DNA of 64,000 bases from Trypanosoma brucei gambiense DAL972 (Eukaryota > Euglenozoa > Kinetoplastea > Trypanosomatida > Trypanosomatidae). A program made the position numbers and the translations under genes. Where the stretch lies: NCBI RefSeq assembly GCF_000210295.1, contig NC_026736.1, positions 1,142,022 to 1,206,021 of the forward strand. Direction: 5' to 3'. Position 1 is the first letter of the stretch. Each line of letters starts with the position of its first letter. The notes beneath the pieces are model-generated. The model was not told the origin of the DNA and ran no database searches. It saw only the letters and a program-made list of their open reading frames with translations. This document shows, piece by piece, positions 20,422-33,100 of the stretch.

Positions 20422-23400
20422 CTACTGAGTTTGCGCTGCAGCTGCCGAGCGAACTTTGTAGTCTTCCTCCATTGCACTATTCAGCTCGCGCACAAGCTCA
20501 CGGTACCGGCGGGCTGTAGCCTCTGCAGCGGTATATTCCTCCATCGTTTTCAGAGGAACGCTGTGCCCAAGCTGTTGCGTGAATTCATCTCCAAGAGCCT
20601 GCTGTGCATGAACCATCCACTGTATAAAGAGCGTAACCTCGCATACGTCGTCGATAGGACTCATATAGTTGTCACCTTCATCCACACCTCCCTCAACATC
20701 CTCATCTTTATCATCGCTATCAAGAGTGCAGTCATCAACATTCGAACCACCGTCACTGAAGTCATCTATTCCAAGCACATCTTCATCCTCCACATCGATT
20801 TCTTCCGCTTCCTCGGACTCAACTCCGAGGCGTATGTTTGTTATTTTCTCCTCGCTTATGCGACATCGAGGTACGAGTTGTGTGTGATTGGTGAAAATGC
20901 AGTGCTGAATCAATGCCACCGTTTGTCGAAGATATGGTTGGAACGAGGTTAAATTAATGCTACTCTGGAAGGTTACACAAGAGGTCGATGTAAGGTATTG
21001 TAGAAGGGAAATGAGCCCTAGTGCAAGAACCTTGCGCGTGAGGAGCGATAGATTCTCAACAACTTCTTCATCCGCATTCTTTCCACCGCTCCTGCGTTTC
21101 TTCTTCCCCTTCGTTTTCTGTGGTGGATCTATCGCTGCACGGAAGAAGTTGAACAAGGAGTCGAAGAACTGAGAGTAGGCACCATTCTCCATAATGATGT
21201 GAAGTGTGGCCGCGGCGTTATAGTAGAAGGCGTCCATCACTGCCACCACGATCCAAACGCGCAGTCGCACCTCCCCCTCGTGAGCGTTTTTGTCCGCCAG
21301 GGCACGAAGTAGCAGCAAAACAAAGCGAGGCAGGTAAGCATCAAACAGGCCGGGTAACGCCTCACAGTGTTTTGACTGATGGAGCAGTGCCTCAACAAGT
21401 TGTGGCACACCCACTTTGTCGCTCACACCACACACGGCTTGAAAAAGAATTTTTTCGCACGCCCCAAACGTTGCTTCCATCAGGGCAGTATTCTGAACGT
21501 ACTCTGCTGTTTCGTTCGATATGTAGTTGTCCAACACTTCTTCAATTAATCCAAAAAAGTCTACCCCGATGCCTGAGTCGATGGACTTGAATAGCAACGG
21601 AAGCAAGTCCCAACACTCGCGTGTGATGGGCTTCGCATTGTTGACCACGATCAGCCATATTCCAAGTGTCTTCTCCATGAATTCATAGTTATCTGGTCTT
21701 TCCATTACTGCCCTTATCAACCGCACAACATCAGGCATTATACTCTTGAATACCTCTGAATCGTTGGCAGAAGCCTCCAGCACATTTTCCAGCGCGTCGA
21801 GCAACGCGCAGGCACTCATATCTGCGCTCCAATAGTCTTGCAGAGCATTTTCATCCATTGCTTCTTCTTGGTGCGCCATATCGAATGCAGTTGCTAGAAA
21901 AACATTCACAAGCGCTGCGCCGAGTTTGTGAAGCACCGGTTTCAGCTCTGGTGAGAAGTTTTCAACGAGGAACAACAACATCGTGGGCACAAGGGTTGTA
22001 TGGACTCGGTTAAGGAAACCCAAGCACTCTTCAACGAGCGGGACAAGGACGTTCTTTATATACGGCCAGACCCGCTTCATTTCAACCAAGGAACACATGA
22101 CGTCGATTACGCCCAACCGAATACGGGCATCAGGATCCTGCAGAAGGGAGGAAAGAAGTTGGAAGAATGAATCAAAATCCTCGGTTCGCATTGGCGCCCT
22201 GACGTAGCGCTGATAAGTCGCTGTGGCCTTAAACCGCAAAGGAATGCAGAAGGCGGTGGGAAGCATACGCGGTGCAACAAACGAAACAAGAAACTGAGCA
22301 ACTTGCGTGTTCCACACCTCACGGTCACTTCGAAGATACTTCCGAAGCGCCGAGAAGAGATGTAGAAACCCAAAGGTCTGAGGGAACGTCTCCGATGTGT
22401 CTTCTCTGGAAAGACCAACGGTAATCACGTTCAACATTTGTGGCAGCAGGTTCTCCTGGTAGTCCTTATTCCCCTTAATGAAAGCTACTATTGTATTAGA
22501 TGCTGTGACGCGCGTGGACACCTCACCGTCCTCGAAGGTCCCCTCCAACATGTACTGAGCAAAGTCAGAGATATCGTCAGCGTTTGCGAAGACAGCCTCA
22601 TCCTCTTCATTGCAGCAAAGATAAGGAAATAACGAGGATTCCACCACCTGCAATAGTCGGGGAAGGAGACACTTTCGATAGAGATTCTCATCAAATGTGC
22701 ACAGCTTCAAATAACGCATGGCGGCGATGTCGGTGCTTTGGTGCTGACTTCGCGCCTTTGACGTCGCCGAGTACTCTAACCAGCGTAGCCAAACCTCGAG
22801 AAATGCCTGTGCATGTGTTTCTAGGAAGTGCTTGGCCACAGGTTGGGGGCTCTTCTTTTTCGTTGCATCATTCATTATGGAGTAGGATATCATGGCAATT
22901 CGCTTGACGCAACGAACATAGGATTCGTAAACCTTCTGCGAGCCCCCCGCTGCGGCGTCGTTAGCAGCCGCAAAATGACGTTCAGGGTAAGTGACCATGG
23001 TGCTGAACCAATCGTCAAAAACATTGGCCGGAATGTTATGATCACGCTTCACTTGTAACACTGCCTCGACGACGCATTCCATAATTTTTAATACCATATG
23101 GTCCACTTGAAAATCCCCGTAGGACAGGAAGGGGGTCAATGCAGTGATGAGGGCGCTGCAGACCTCCAACTTGTCCCCCATGGGCACAAGGTTGGGTGTC
23201 TTGTAGCGCTTCACAAACACATACAACAGTCTCAAGGAGGCAATTGAACGGTCTGCGGTAATCCCGTCTCTGCTGCATATAATTTCCGGCATCAGCTTAT
23301 GTACGTAATTCCACTGAAATAGACTAATAAGCGTGCTGATGCACGTGCAAATAACCTTCTGGTGGGTTTGCGGTACTCGGAAGATGCCATCATACAACAA

Positions 23401-23661
23401 CAGCTGTATGTCGGCAACAGCTTGAGCGATGTCACCGTCCGCTTTGTCATCAATTTTATTAACAATATAGTTCTTCGCGTAAATAAGGGCTGATAGACTT
23501 TGTTCCGCCGGTAACGCCGGGTCTGTCCCAGCGCGGATCAAAGTCACCAAATGGAACGGACCTTGCGGGGACTCCAAGGCTTGCTCCAACTGGTCCGTGG
23601 CCGCCGTGCGCTCCTCCTTTGCACCACCGTATGCAACCGATAAGAGTTGTAGGATATTCAT
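20422..23661 (-). CDS. importin-beta family karyopherin, importin-7/8-like
   Basis: 1079 residues starting at the ATG at 23661 (MNILQLLSVAYGGAKEERTA). The frame stays open 33 codons further upstream but only from a TTG, and that stretch contains the pyrimidine tract and AG of the splice acceptor, so it is UTR. The N-terminus resembles the importin-beta N-terminal domain (helical pairs; ALIYAKNYIVNKI near 60). The protein is all-helical HEAT-like throughout. Near the C-terminus is an acidic stretch (EEAEEIDVEDEDVLGIDDFS) followed by more Asp/Glu, as in IPO7/IPO8 and yeast Sxm1/Nmd5. Such receptors carry ribosomal proteins, histones and other basic cargo into the nucleus and are released by RanGTP. 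The length matches the family. The exact orthologue is inferred. Confidence 0.85.
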   Translation of the reverse strand: MNILQLLSVAYGGAKEERTAATDQLEQALESPQGPFHLVTLIRAGTDPALPAEQSLSALIYAKNYIVNKIDDKADGDIAQAVADIQLLLYDGIFRVPQTHQKVICTCISTLISLFQWNYVHKLMPEIICSRDGITADRSIASLRLLYVFVKRYKTPNLVPMGDKLEVCSALITALTPFLSYGDFQVDHMVLKIMECVVEAVLQVKRDHNIPANVFDDWFSTMVTYPERHFAAANDAAAGGSQKVYESYVRCVKRIAMISYSIMNDATKKKSPQPVAKHFLETHAQAFLEVWLRWLEYSATSKARSQHQSTDIAAMRYLKLCTFDENLYRKCLLPRLLQVVESSLFPYLCCNEEDEAVFANADDISDFAQYMLEGTFEDGEVSTRVTASNTIVAFIKGNKDYQENLLPQMLNVITVGLSREDTSETFPQTFGFLHLFSALRKYLRSDREVWNTQVAQFLVSFVAPRMLPTAFCIPLRFKATATYQRYVRAPMRTEDFDSFFQLLSSLLQDPDARIRLGVIDVMCSLVEMKRVWPYIKNVLVPLVEECLGFLNRVHTTLVPTMLLFLVENFSPELKPVLHKLGAALVNVFLATAFDMAHQEEAMDENALQDYWSADMSACALLDALENVLEASANDSEVFKSIMPDVVRLIRAVMERPDNYEFMEKTLGIWLIVVNNAKPITRECWDLLPLLFKSIDSGIGVDFFGLIEEVLDNYISNETAEYVQNTALMEATFGACEKILFQAVCGVSDKVGVPQLVEALLHQSKHCEALPGLFDAYLPRFVLLLLRALADKNAHEGEVRLRVWIVVAVMDAFYYNAAATLHIIMENGAYSQFFDSLFNFFRAAIDPPQKTKGKKKRRSGGKNADEEVVENLSLLTRKVLALGLISLLQYLTSTSCVTFQSSINLTSFQPYLRQTVALIQHCIFTNHTQLVPRCRISEEKITNIRLGVESEEAEEIDVEDEDVLGIDDFSDGGSNVDDCTLDSDDKDEDVEGGVDEGDNYMSPIDDVCEVTLFIQWMVHAQQALGDEFTQQLGHSVPLKTMEEYTAAEATARRYRELVRELNSAMEEDYKVRSAAAAQTQ

Positions 23662-24173
23662 TTGGCGAACCTTTACAAACGCAAACACACCTACTGCTCG
23701 AAGTGGTGGGAAAAATAAATAGGAAGGAGGAGGTGAAAGGCATGTGAGGTCACGAATCAAAAGACGAGGTAACTGCGGAGTTCTTTGGGGCGTCCGCTGC
23801 CTTACTTCTTACCATTTTTTTTGTTTTTGTGACTACATTACAGCCCCAGTGAGGGGTACAGATCGGTGCATTACGGCTCGTTGCCTCCTCACGCCTTTTA
23901 TGTGCTAGGCAAATCAATTACGTTGCCTGTTCTTTTTTTGTTGGTGTCTGAGACCGTGGAGACATCGCCAATAACGAAGAGCTAAGCAACCAAAAGGATA
24001 GTAATAGTAGTACAGGTAACAACAAAGAGGCGAAGGAATTGAGCAGCTGTATGCGCATACGACCTCAAACACCACCAGTGATGGGATGCAGCGAAAAAAA
24101 AAGGAAGCACATGCGCACCTGATAGGTAAAAAAAAATAAATGACAAGAGTCTATTTTCCGTGTTGCTTCGTGC
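23662..24173. other. intergenic: importin 5' flank and beta-helix gene 3' UTR
   Basis: About 0.5 kb. Apart from the splice signal above I see no ORF or repeat of note. Confidence 0.6.
23694..23745 (-). promoter_or_regulatory. predicted trans-splice acceptor of the importin gene
   Basis: Tract CCTCCTCCTTCCTATTTATT on the minus strand is followed by AG sites at 23697-23698 and CAG at 23694-23695. The UTR would be about 32 bases. This decides the start at 23661. Confidence 0.75.
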
Positions 24174-27100
24174 CTACAGGATAACGTTTGGTGTACCGGC
24201 AGTAATGAAAGTAGCTACTTTCCCAGCGTTGATGAACGGAGAAGTTCCTTTTGGATCGGCAGGGTTGAAAGGTACAAGTGTTCGGTTCGCGTCTTTCGGA
24301 ATGGCGGCAGCAAATCGGCGCCTCCCAAAACCACTAGACGCAGTCACTTGTTGTTTACTTGCCGTGTAAGCTGTTCGTGCTGATTTCACACCTTTTTCTT
24401 CCGATTCCACGTTGGGACGCCAGCCGAGGCAGCTGTGCGAACTCTCCAACGTGGCGAAATGCCCGACGCTCGCACCGGGGCTGTTGGGTGGGCTCTGACG
24501 CGGGTAGCCGGTAGAGAGTGACGACATATTCGCACTGACAGGGTGTGGGGGACTGCTACCCCTGGGTGTTTCTTCGATTTTCTTCACTAAGGAAGGCAGT
24601 GCTACACAGGTATTAATCCTCACGACGTTGACTTTTTCTTCCTGCTTTGGTGATGCAACTGTTGATGGTTTTACCATGCATGGGGGTAAGATGTGGGTGT
24701 TCCTCACTACTTCGATTTCTATTTTCTGGTTAGGTTTCAGGAGTGGCACAACAACTACTTGATCGGCTGTCTTGGGAAGACGGACCATTACCGTTGGGCC
24801 TCCTGCAGCTGAATTCTCACAGAAAAAGAACGGCACCGCTGATGTTTCCTTCATGCAGTCCACTGCACGACTAAATCCTTCGCGAGTCATGAGCTTCCGT
24901 TGCCTCATGTCAGCCAGCCATCGAAGCAGTGCGATGACATCTTCAACACTTGCCTCTAGCTCACCCGCCTCACTGGAACTGCCGCACGGCTCTCCGGCTT
25001 GTGTCTCCGTGCGAGCCGTCGTTGGAGTCGCGAGAGAGAACACCTCAGTTTCTTTGGGTCCCGTTACATCTCCCCATGGGGGGTCGAAAACATTGGCTTC
25101 ACCCGCGAACACCTCGTTTTGAAGTGCTCCAAGCATCGCCCTGCCATTTTCAGAAAGCTGACCCACAGGTTTCCAAAACGTTGCGCCGCTTTCCCACCCT
25201 TGACTTTCCCCAGATCGTGAGAGAATATCCCCTGGAGGGTACAGAGGGTCGCCTTTCCCCTCTCCACAAGTTTGGTTTCTTAACTTCCCCGCCTGCTTCA
25301 GCTTTAGCGGCTCAGCAGCATCATGCGTCACCTGCTCGCGGTTGGCTTTTGGATACGTAGCCGATGGGGCGTCCGCTTCACGGCGGGAAGGCGTGCTGCG
25401 TTCCTTGTCCCTTAGTACCCCAATCGAGAGCTGCGGAACAGTAACATTCTTATTTCCACGAGCACAGTCCTGTGACCTCTCATTCGGTGAAGCGAAGGAT
25501 CCCTTCTCGCCACTGAATGGAATCGTTCGCGACTTCTTCACAAGGTGGTCTTTAGCTCTGTCAGAGGACGGTGACAGCCCACCCTTACCCTCGCCCTCTC
25601 GCGTAACTGCTCGACTTGACATTGCGTGGCCCATCCGATTCAGCAGTAACGAGCCATCAGCAGCCCCAGCACAAGTCGTATTTCCAACGGCACGCCCCGA
25701 AGCACCTGTGCGGGGTCCCTCGCGACTGCCCACCGACAGACCGCACGTATGACTCTCGGATGCGGCCGTGCTCGTCCAACCGCTAAGCCCATCATGCGGA
25801 ATTTCCACGCCAGGCTCCGTTGGTCTCTTCGTGATTCCAAGCAACGAAACCTTGCTGGGCTGTCCGCTAGCATTGGCATGCAGTTGCTTCTCACCTAATG
25901 CTGGACGACTTGTCGACGCCCGTGTTGGTGGACCCTCGGCGATCGTCGTACTCCCGCCTTTGGGTGCTCCTTCATCACCCACGGTAGCTGAAATTTCCGC
26001 AGTTTTTTCGGATAGCATGTTCTCATTTTCTTTCCCACCTTCCCTGCGTGAAATTTTATTGAAGGTCTGTGTCTCCTCAGCGCTGTAGTTATTGTCTTTT
26101 CTACCTCGACGTGCCGTTCCGGATACGGGGTACACCTTCTTCTTGACGAACTTCTTCTCGGCTCGTCCCTTCTTTGAAATCCTCTTTGTTTGCTGTGCTG
26201 CTCCTGAATGCACCACAAACTGATCTACTGAGCACCTTGGAGCACCTTCGCGCCCGGTTCTGCCACTTGGCGCTGTACGAGCCCCCATTGCTTCCCCTGC
26301 TGAGTCTGCAGGAAGTAACTGACGCTTGGTTTCGCTCTCTCGCACCGCACGGGGCCTGGTTGAGTCAAGTTGTTTCTTCATATCCCCGCTCTGATCCATC
26401 ATCATAGCCCTTAGCCCCACGTGTTCCTTGGGTCCCTTTTGGTAGCTGCCTGTTCCAAGGGCACCTTTGCTGTCGTTTTTCGCCAAATCAACTGGCGCGC
26501 TCCTGGCCACATTTTTGTTAGGCTTGCCGTCGAAGCGGTGATCATCTGCGCCAAGAAATTCACCACACGGCAACGGTGAAGGATTTCTGTTGGAGTTCCG
26601 GCTAAAGGACAGCTGTCCAAGAAGGCTGAAATTCAGGGTTACATTTTTCAGTAGGTCCCGATCCGGCCGCGATCCTGATGTTATACGCTCACCTTGGCTT
26701 TCACAGGATCCGTTGAATTCCGGCATCCCCCTTCTCGTAGACGCGCTCTCTACTCCAAATTCAGTCAGATATATATCGTTCCCCAGCGTGGTACCACTAA
26801 GTTCCTCTGCATCTCCATTATAGTGAGATAGATGTGACGGATCGAAAGAAGGCGCAGAACAGCTATCTCCTTCAATCCCCATGAATCCTCCTGAGGGTGT
26901 TGGGTATCTCGGGCGTTCGCTGCCAGCCGGCGTGGTGCCCTCTTCCTTTCCTTTCCCACCTGGCACCGGACTGCGTCCAACATTGATGGCTGCGAGACTT
27001 TTCCTACGTGTCCTCCGTCTCTTCTTTGATTGCATGGCAACACTACTTCTTCTCCTCAAATCCGCCTCTCGATTCCTCCTCGCCACTGTGCTCAAACCCA

Positions 27101-30100
27101 TTGTGCGAACAAACGTTTCCGGTGGGCCGCGCCTTGGGGGCCCGCGCTGCTGCACTTCCACATTGGTACTGTATAGCGGTGGGAAAGGACGTCTAGGTGC
27201 CCTTTCCAAACCTTTTTCGACGTGCCTCGCCGATAGTTGTGGGTCCTCGGTCACGGCTTCCAAGTGCTCCTCGAGAGGTATTTGGAGCATTGTCTCATCT
27301 TCGCTCTTGGAAGCGCCCAAGTCTGCACTGGGATCGGGGCCAGGTCCCCAACCACTAGCAGTGTCCTGATGCTTATCCAATGGATCACGAACTCTTTCTG
27401 AAGAACCCACCACGCTCGTAACGTGAGAATTACTCATCCATGTGCCTTGGTCCTCTTCGCGATCACTGGTTAGCTGATGGCTCTCTTTTTTGTCAGATTG
27501 CAGTTTCTTCATTTGAGATATACCCTCATCGACACCAAGCAACATGTTACTGTTATACGTTTGGCTAGCTGCGCTACCGGTGGTGGGGCGATTCTCCTCT
27601 TCAACTATCAGCGTGATGTTGCTCCCCTCTAACCACGACTGTAGCTCATTCACAATATCTTCCGGGGTACGGGATATATCGTTGTCGGGGGTGAACTCAT
27701 AAGGTGGTATCTTCCTTCTCCTTCCGGCCCCCCTCCCGACTACCGGGGCTCGTTTCTGCTTCACATCGGCCTGTGCCCCCTCACCTCCCGGCGTTTTTTC
27801 ATCTGTACCCCTGTTGGCCCTTGACATCTGTGGTTGAACCCCGCCTTGTTCCCCGCCCTCGGCCTGATCTCCCTCTTTCTCATCGTCCTCCACTGTGTTC
27901 AAACTCTCTCGTATAACTGGGGGAAGGGTTGCTGCGCTTGGCATCCCCCTCAAATCATTTCTTGTCCAAGCCGGTGCTGCCCGCAACCACTTCGCGAGGG
28001 TGCTTAGAAACCTTTCCTCGACAGCGGCGTGATTCCCCACCCTCTTGCCCGACTTCTCCCCGATGGAAGTAGCCTCAATATGTTTGGAATTCTCTATAAC
28101 CACATTATTTGCGCCGGCAAGAATACCACCATTTTCGATTGGTTGCACAAAGGCATTTTCTCTCATAACGCCACCCGCGTGGCTCATAATTTTCACAGCC
28201 GCCTTATCATGCGAGTCAAAAGTGTTTCCATCCATCGTTGGTGCACATTCAGCGAGCAGTACGACCCCATAAATACCCCGTAGGAATTTGTTCCCACTAA
28301 GTTTTGTACCGCATTCGGAACCCAGTGACACGGAGGTATTCCCCGAACTAAATAGACACTCTTCTACAACGCCGTTCCCAACGGAGCACAACAGCGGAGA
28401 TGAGCTCTTATCCGTACCAATGACTTCGCAGTGCGAGAAGACTGGTTCGGCGTGCTTGTTCAGCGTTACCATCCCCGGTTGAGCACTTGAACGGGCGAAG
28501 AAGAAGCAGTCGTGAAAGGCGGTTTTTGCGTGCTGGCACGCCTCTACTGCCCTGAGGCAGCGCAAGAAGATGCAGTTCACAATACGGCCTCCAGCACGCT
28601 CACCGGCAAAGAGGCCAAGGCTTAGACCACTAAAATACGATTCACACACCATCGACTGGGACACGCCCTCCAAGGCCACCCCTCTTCCCTTAGATCCAAT
28701 GAACAGCGACCTGTAAATAATGACAGCGGCTTGCTCACCCAACGTGACTGCAGTACCGGCTTCCGAGCAGAAGCAGTTATACGCCAATATGCATTGACCT
28801 CGGGCTATTTGTTGGGACGCGCAGACATCAGCAGTACCACTGTTAAGGAACAGACAGGTCACGACATGCGCCGTGGTCTCTTTCCCTATCTGCACACCAA
28901 CATCGTTTCCGTCAAATGTATTCTTATTAACTATAACCACACTCCCCGTGGATTCTAGGAACACACCGCACACATTCTTGATAAACCGGTTGCTCGCGAA
29001 ATGTCCTATTCCACCGTCGCACACAGACACTGCTCTGCTGTTACTGCTATCCTGTTGCTTGAAGATGTTTTCTACCACAACAGGATGTGCCCCCGTTGTT
29101 ACCATTATGCCACATTTCTTGTTACCACTGAACTCATTTCGCCACACTTTGGTTTTGGCTTCAGTCTCACAGAGGCACCCACATGTATTCTCCTCGAGGA
29201 TGTTACCCGCAACGACGCCACAACACCCTGGGCTACGCATCGTAACTGCCGTTCCACATTTGCGGAAGATGTTGTTGTAAACGTAGACTCTAGGCGACTC
29301 TTCCATGACAATCCCGCTTGTAGCCTGCTCAAAAATATTATTCTGCACACAAGTGAGCACATTCTCAGTGGATATGTGAACACTTTTTTTTGAACTATCC
29401 TTGAAGCAGTTGTCGCGTATTTGAACCTCACCCCTATCTCCCCCAACCGTGATTCCACAGTTTCCATCACGAAGAAAACGGGACCTATGCACCTCCACGT
29501 ATTGCGGACTTGTTATAATCACTCCTTGCAGGTTGCCTATGAAAACGCAACCCTCGGCATCCACCCTTCCATATTCCTCCACGCAAATCGCCTTTCTTGA
29601 GGTTTCAAATGTGGTCGCCACTATGTGCACCAGCGGGCCTTGTCCCACCTCCACACTCGCCTTAGTGCTATTGTCAAACATGCAGTTTTCTACAAGTATT
29701 CTGCTTTCATCAGATGCAGGTGCATTCCAGTGACACGAGAGACCTATTCCGTTGTCTTTAAGCACGCATCGTGAAAGATGGGAATCAATGAAGCCACTGT
29801 CACTAGGAGAAGATTCAGGATGCGTAAACATGGCAGCGACGCCCATATATCGTAGAATGCATTTCACCATACTGACAGCCGATTCCACACGCACACCAAC
29901 GCCTGCACCCTCTAAAACGCAGCTGTGCAACTCAGGTATACATCCTCCCGCAGCGACGACATTCGCCTCTTTGTTGTTTTCTAGCTGACAGAGTGAGATA
30001 TGTGGACGGAGGTTCCCTTGGTAATCGTTCCCACTGCAGAGTATTCCGCTGCACTCGTTACCGCTGATGCAACAGCTTTCCAATGTTACACTGGATTGAA

Positions 30101-33100
30101 GCACAATTCCGCTGCCTTTATTATCGAATATTTCGCAGTTTTTAACTTTCACGAGCGCCACATCATCACTCTCATCGCCCGCTTCGTCTGCAGTAATCTC
30201 CACACCGTGGCTCTCCGAGTTTTGTATGGTGATGAACGTGACTTCTGCTTCCTTTGAAAGTCTTGCGGGAAGAAGAACGCCACGGCCCCTCGACCCACTT
30301 ACTTGTACCGCCTGCAGGATCGTTCGGCTGCCATGCTCTGCCACAATCCCTGTTGTGCACTCCTGAACGGTTGACTTCGTGATTTCACCAACACTCTGGG
30401 ACATGTACCATACCCCTGCGTTCTCACAACGGCTAATTGTGAGATCTCTAAAAGTCGCCCACCTGAGTATGCTGCCACCGAGTTCAACATCAATAATCTT
30501 ATTGCTGCCTCCACTCGTGTGAGTTTCCGTTGGACACTCTTCAACTAACGCCTGCGCCTCACTGTCCAATTCCTGTATTGCCATTGTCTCTTCGTCAGCT
30601 GGTGACGCAAACAGCACTCCAATTGCGCACTTCTCCACGGTTACCCGTTCCGCCAAAAGCCGTGCAGCCGTAGAAGCGAGAAATCCAGCTCTCGAACATT
30701 TTGTGATGTCACACCTATTCATGCGCACCACAGCACCGCTTTTCACGACAACACCAACACCTTTCTCCGCAATGCCCGCACCGATCCTGCACTTTTCGAA
30801 GTACAGCGTGGTATCACAATCACCGGCCACAACGCCCTCCTTGCATTCGTCTCCTCCAATGGTACAGCTGAGGAACAGCGCACTCCCTTCTCTCACCGAT
30901 CTGGAGAAAGAAGTTTCCCTGATGCGTTCACCCTCCCCGGGAATCGCCACAACACCCTGATGCTGCTGTGCAATAAAGCATTCCTTGAAGCTAACATTGT
31001 CCGGCTGCCTGAGCAGCACGCCCTTTCCATTACGGTTAATGACACACTGCTCTAATGAACAAGCACCGTTTTCTAATATAGCGACTCCAGCCACGCCACA
31101 CTTCTCAACAGTGGCCTGAACAACTGTAGCATTGGGAGAGGGGCCTGCAACAACAATACCGTACTTTTGGCAGGCATTAACTTTTACAGTGTCGAGTGAC
31201 ACCATTGTCCCCCGCGTAAATGTAATCCCTATGCTGCAATTCAACACCTGGATATCGTTGACTTTGTCGGAAGCCCCGAACTTGGCAAGCACTCCCGTCT
31301 TGCACCCACTGATAATGAGTCGACTCAAAGTACCCTCTGCACAAAGATTCAAACCGACTGCCGAATCAGATATCGTGTTCTTTCGTACTACTACGGGTGT
31401 ATGCGACTCACAAGAAACGCCAAAATCTCTACATGAGTTAATGCTATTTTCTTCGACAACGCCTTTGGCCGCTCCTGTATACTGGATGCCGTGGCCAACC
31501 CGATTCATGTGGCACTTTACAACCCTGCAGTGCGTTTCGGCTCCATCAGCATTGACAACACCACTCCTACAATCCGTAAACGTGCACCCCTCGATGAGTG
31601 CCTCAGCACCTGTCCCTGCCTGAATACAAGTAGCGGAACAGTCGCGCATATGGTTACTGCTTATGGTAGCGGTGCCCATTTCGAAGGCGTATACTCCTGG
31701 TCCCGTCAAGCCACGGAAGTTATTACCAACAACCGTACATTCGCTTCCCGGACCCGCCACGACAACGCCGTAGCGAGAAATTGCTACATCATTTCCCCGC
31801 ACATGAGCTGTACTTTGTTTCTTCACGTAAATGACCTCCCGCATGGAACCTAAGTTGTTTTTTTCAATAGTTGCCCTCGAGCCTTCTTCTACAAGTACAC
31901 CTTCCTTTTGGCTAATCAGCAGGGAGTTACCAACGAGATGGCAGTTGCTGCGGCCCGTTACCACAACGGAGGCACCGCCGCTTCCTTTCAATGTATTTCT
32001 GCTAAGTGTTGCCTGACTTGACTCTTCAATAACAATGTGATGTACGGACACATCCTTAATGGAACTGTTCTCCAGGACGAGCCGGCTTCCTCCCGACATT
32101 GTAATTGCTGTCGCCATCCTCGACACTTTCACCCCTCGGATGACTACATTTGAGTTATCTTGTATAAAAATACCGTACATACTTTCATTGAACCCAGAGA
32201 CAAGGTTGTCGTCGATAACCACCGAACCATGATTGCAGATAGAGAATCCGGTGACGCTATTTCTGGAGAGCACATTTTGTGTAACAACACTTCCCGTACA
32301 GTCTCCGACAAAAGCCATACCTGTTGATGACTCTGCTACATTACATTCGTTAACCTTAACCGCTGAACGATCAATGACAAACCCATAATAAGAGTTCCAC
32401 TGCAAATTACATCTACATATTGAGACACATGGACCAATGGCATCCTCACCATCGCCACCGCCGCTCTCTTCACGTACATGGGTGGTGCGTGCGTAAATTC
32501 CAGCACCACAGCCCTGAACATCATTTCCATCGACTGTAACTGTGGAGTCCCCGCCCACAACAATACCCCAGGCACTGCAGTTGCCTATGCGGTTGCCACA
32601 AAAGCACTCGGGGGAGAGTCTGCAGTCGTTAATACGGAACCCTGTTACACCGTTAGACAACATATTGGACACCATGACAGGGTGGGCATTGTGAACCACA
32701 CGCACCAGAGCCGCACCTTCGGGTGCGACCCTCTTCAGCAAAACTTGAAGTGAGTGCGTGGGTACTTGATCCACCTGAGAATTACTGGCCGCCTCCCCAC
32801 CGCCAGTAATAATGTTGTCATGAAATAACACCTCCGTCGTCCCAGAGAGACGCCCACTCATGTGTACAACCACGCCGCTCCGCCCTTTGGTTTCACTAAT
32901 ACGATTGTGGCGTACGATCGGCTTTCCTGCCGTGTCGAAATAGAGGCTCTCACCCTCGTGGCCAAAGATGTGATTATGCTCATAAATCCCGCTGCCGTTT
33001 CCAATGACAGAAATTCCAACCCCATGGCGTGAGCTGTGAATACGGCAGTGCGATACATGCGGTTTGGAGTCATTTTTTACATACAGAGAAGTCATATCGC

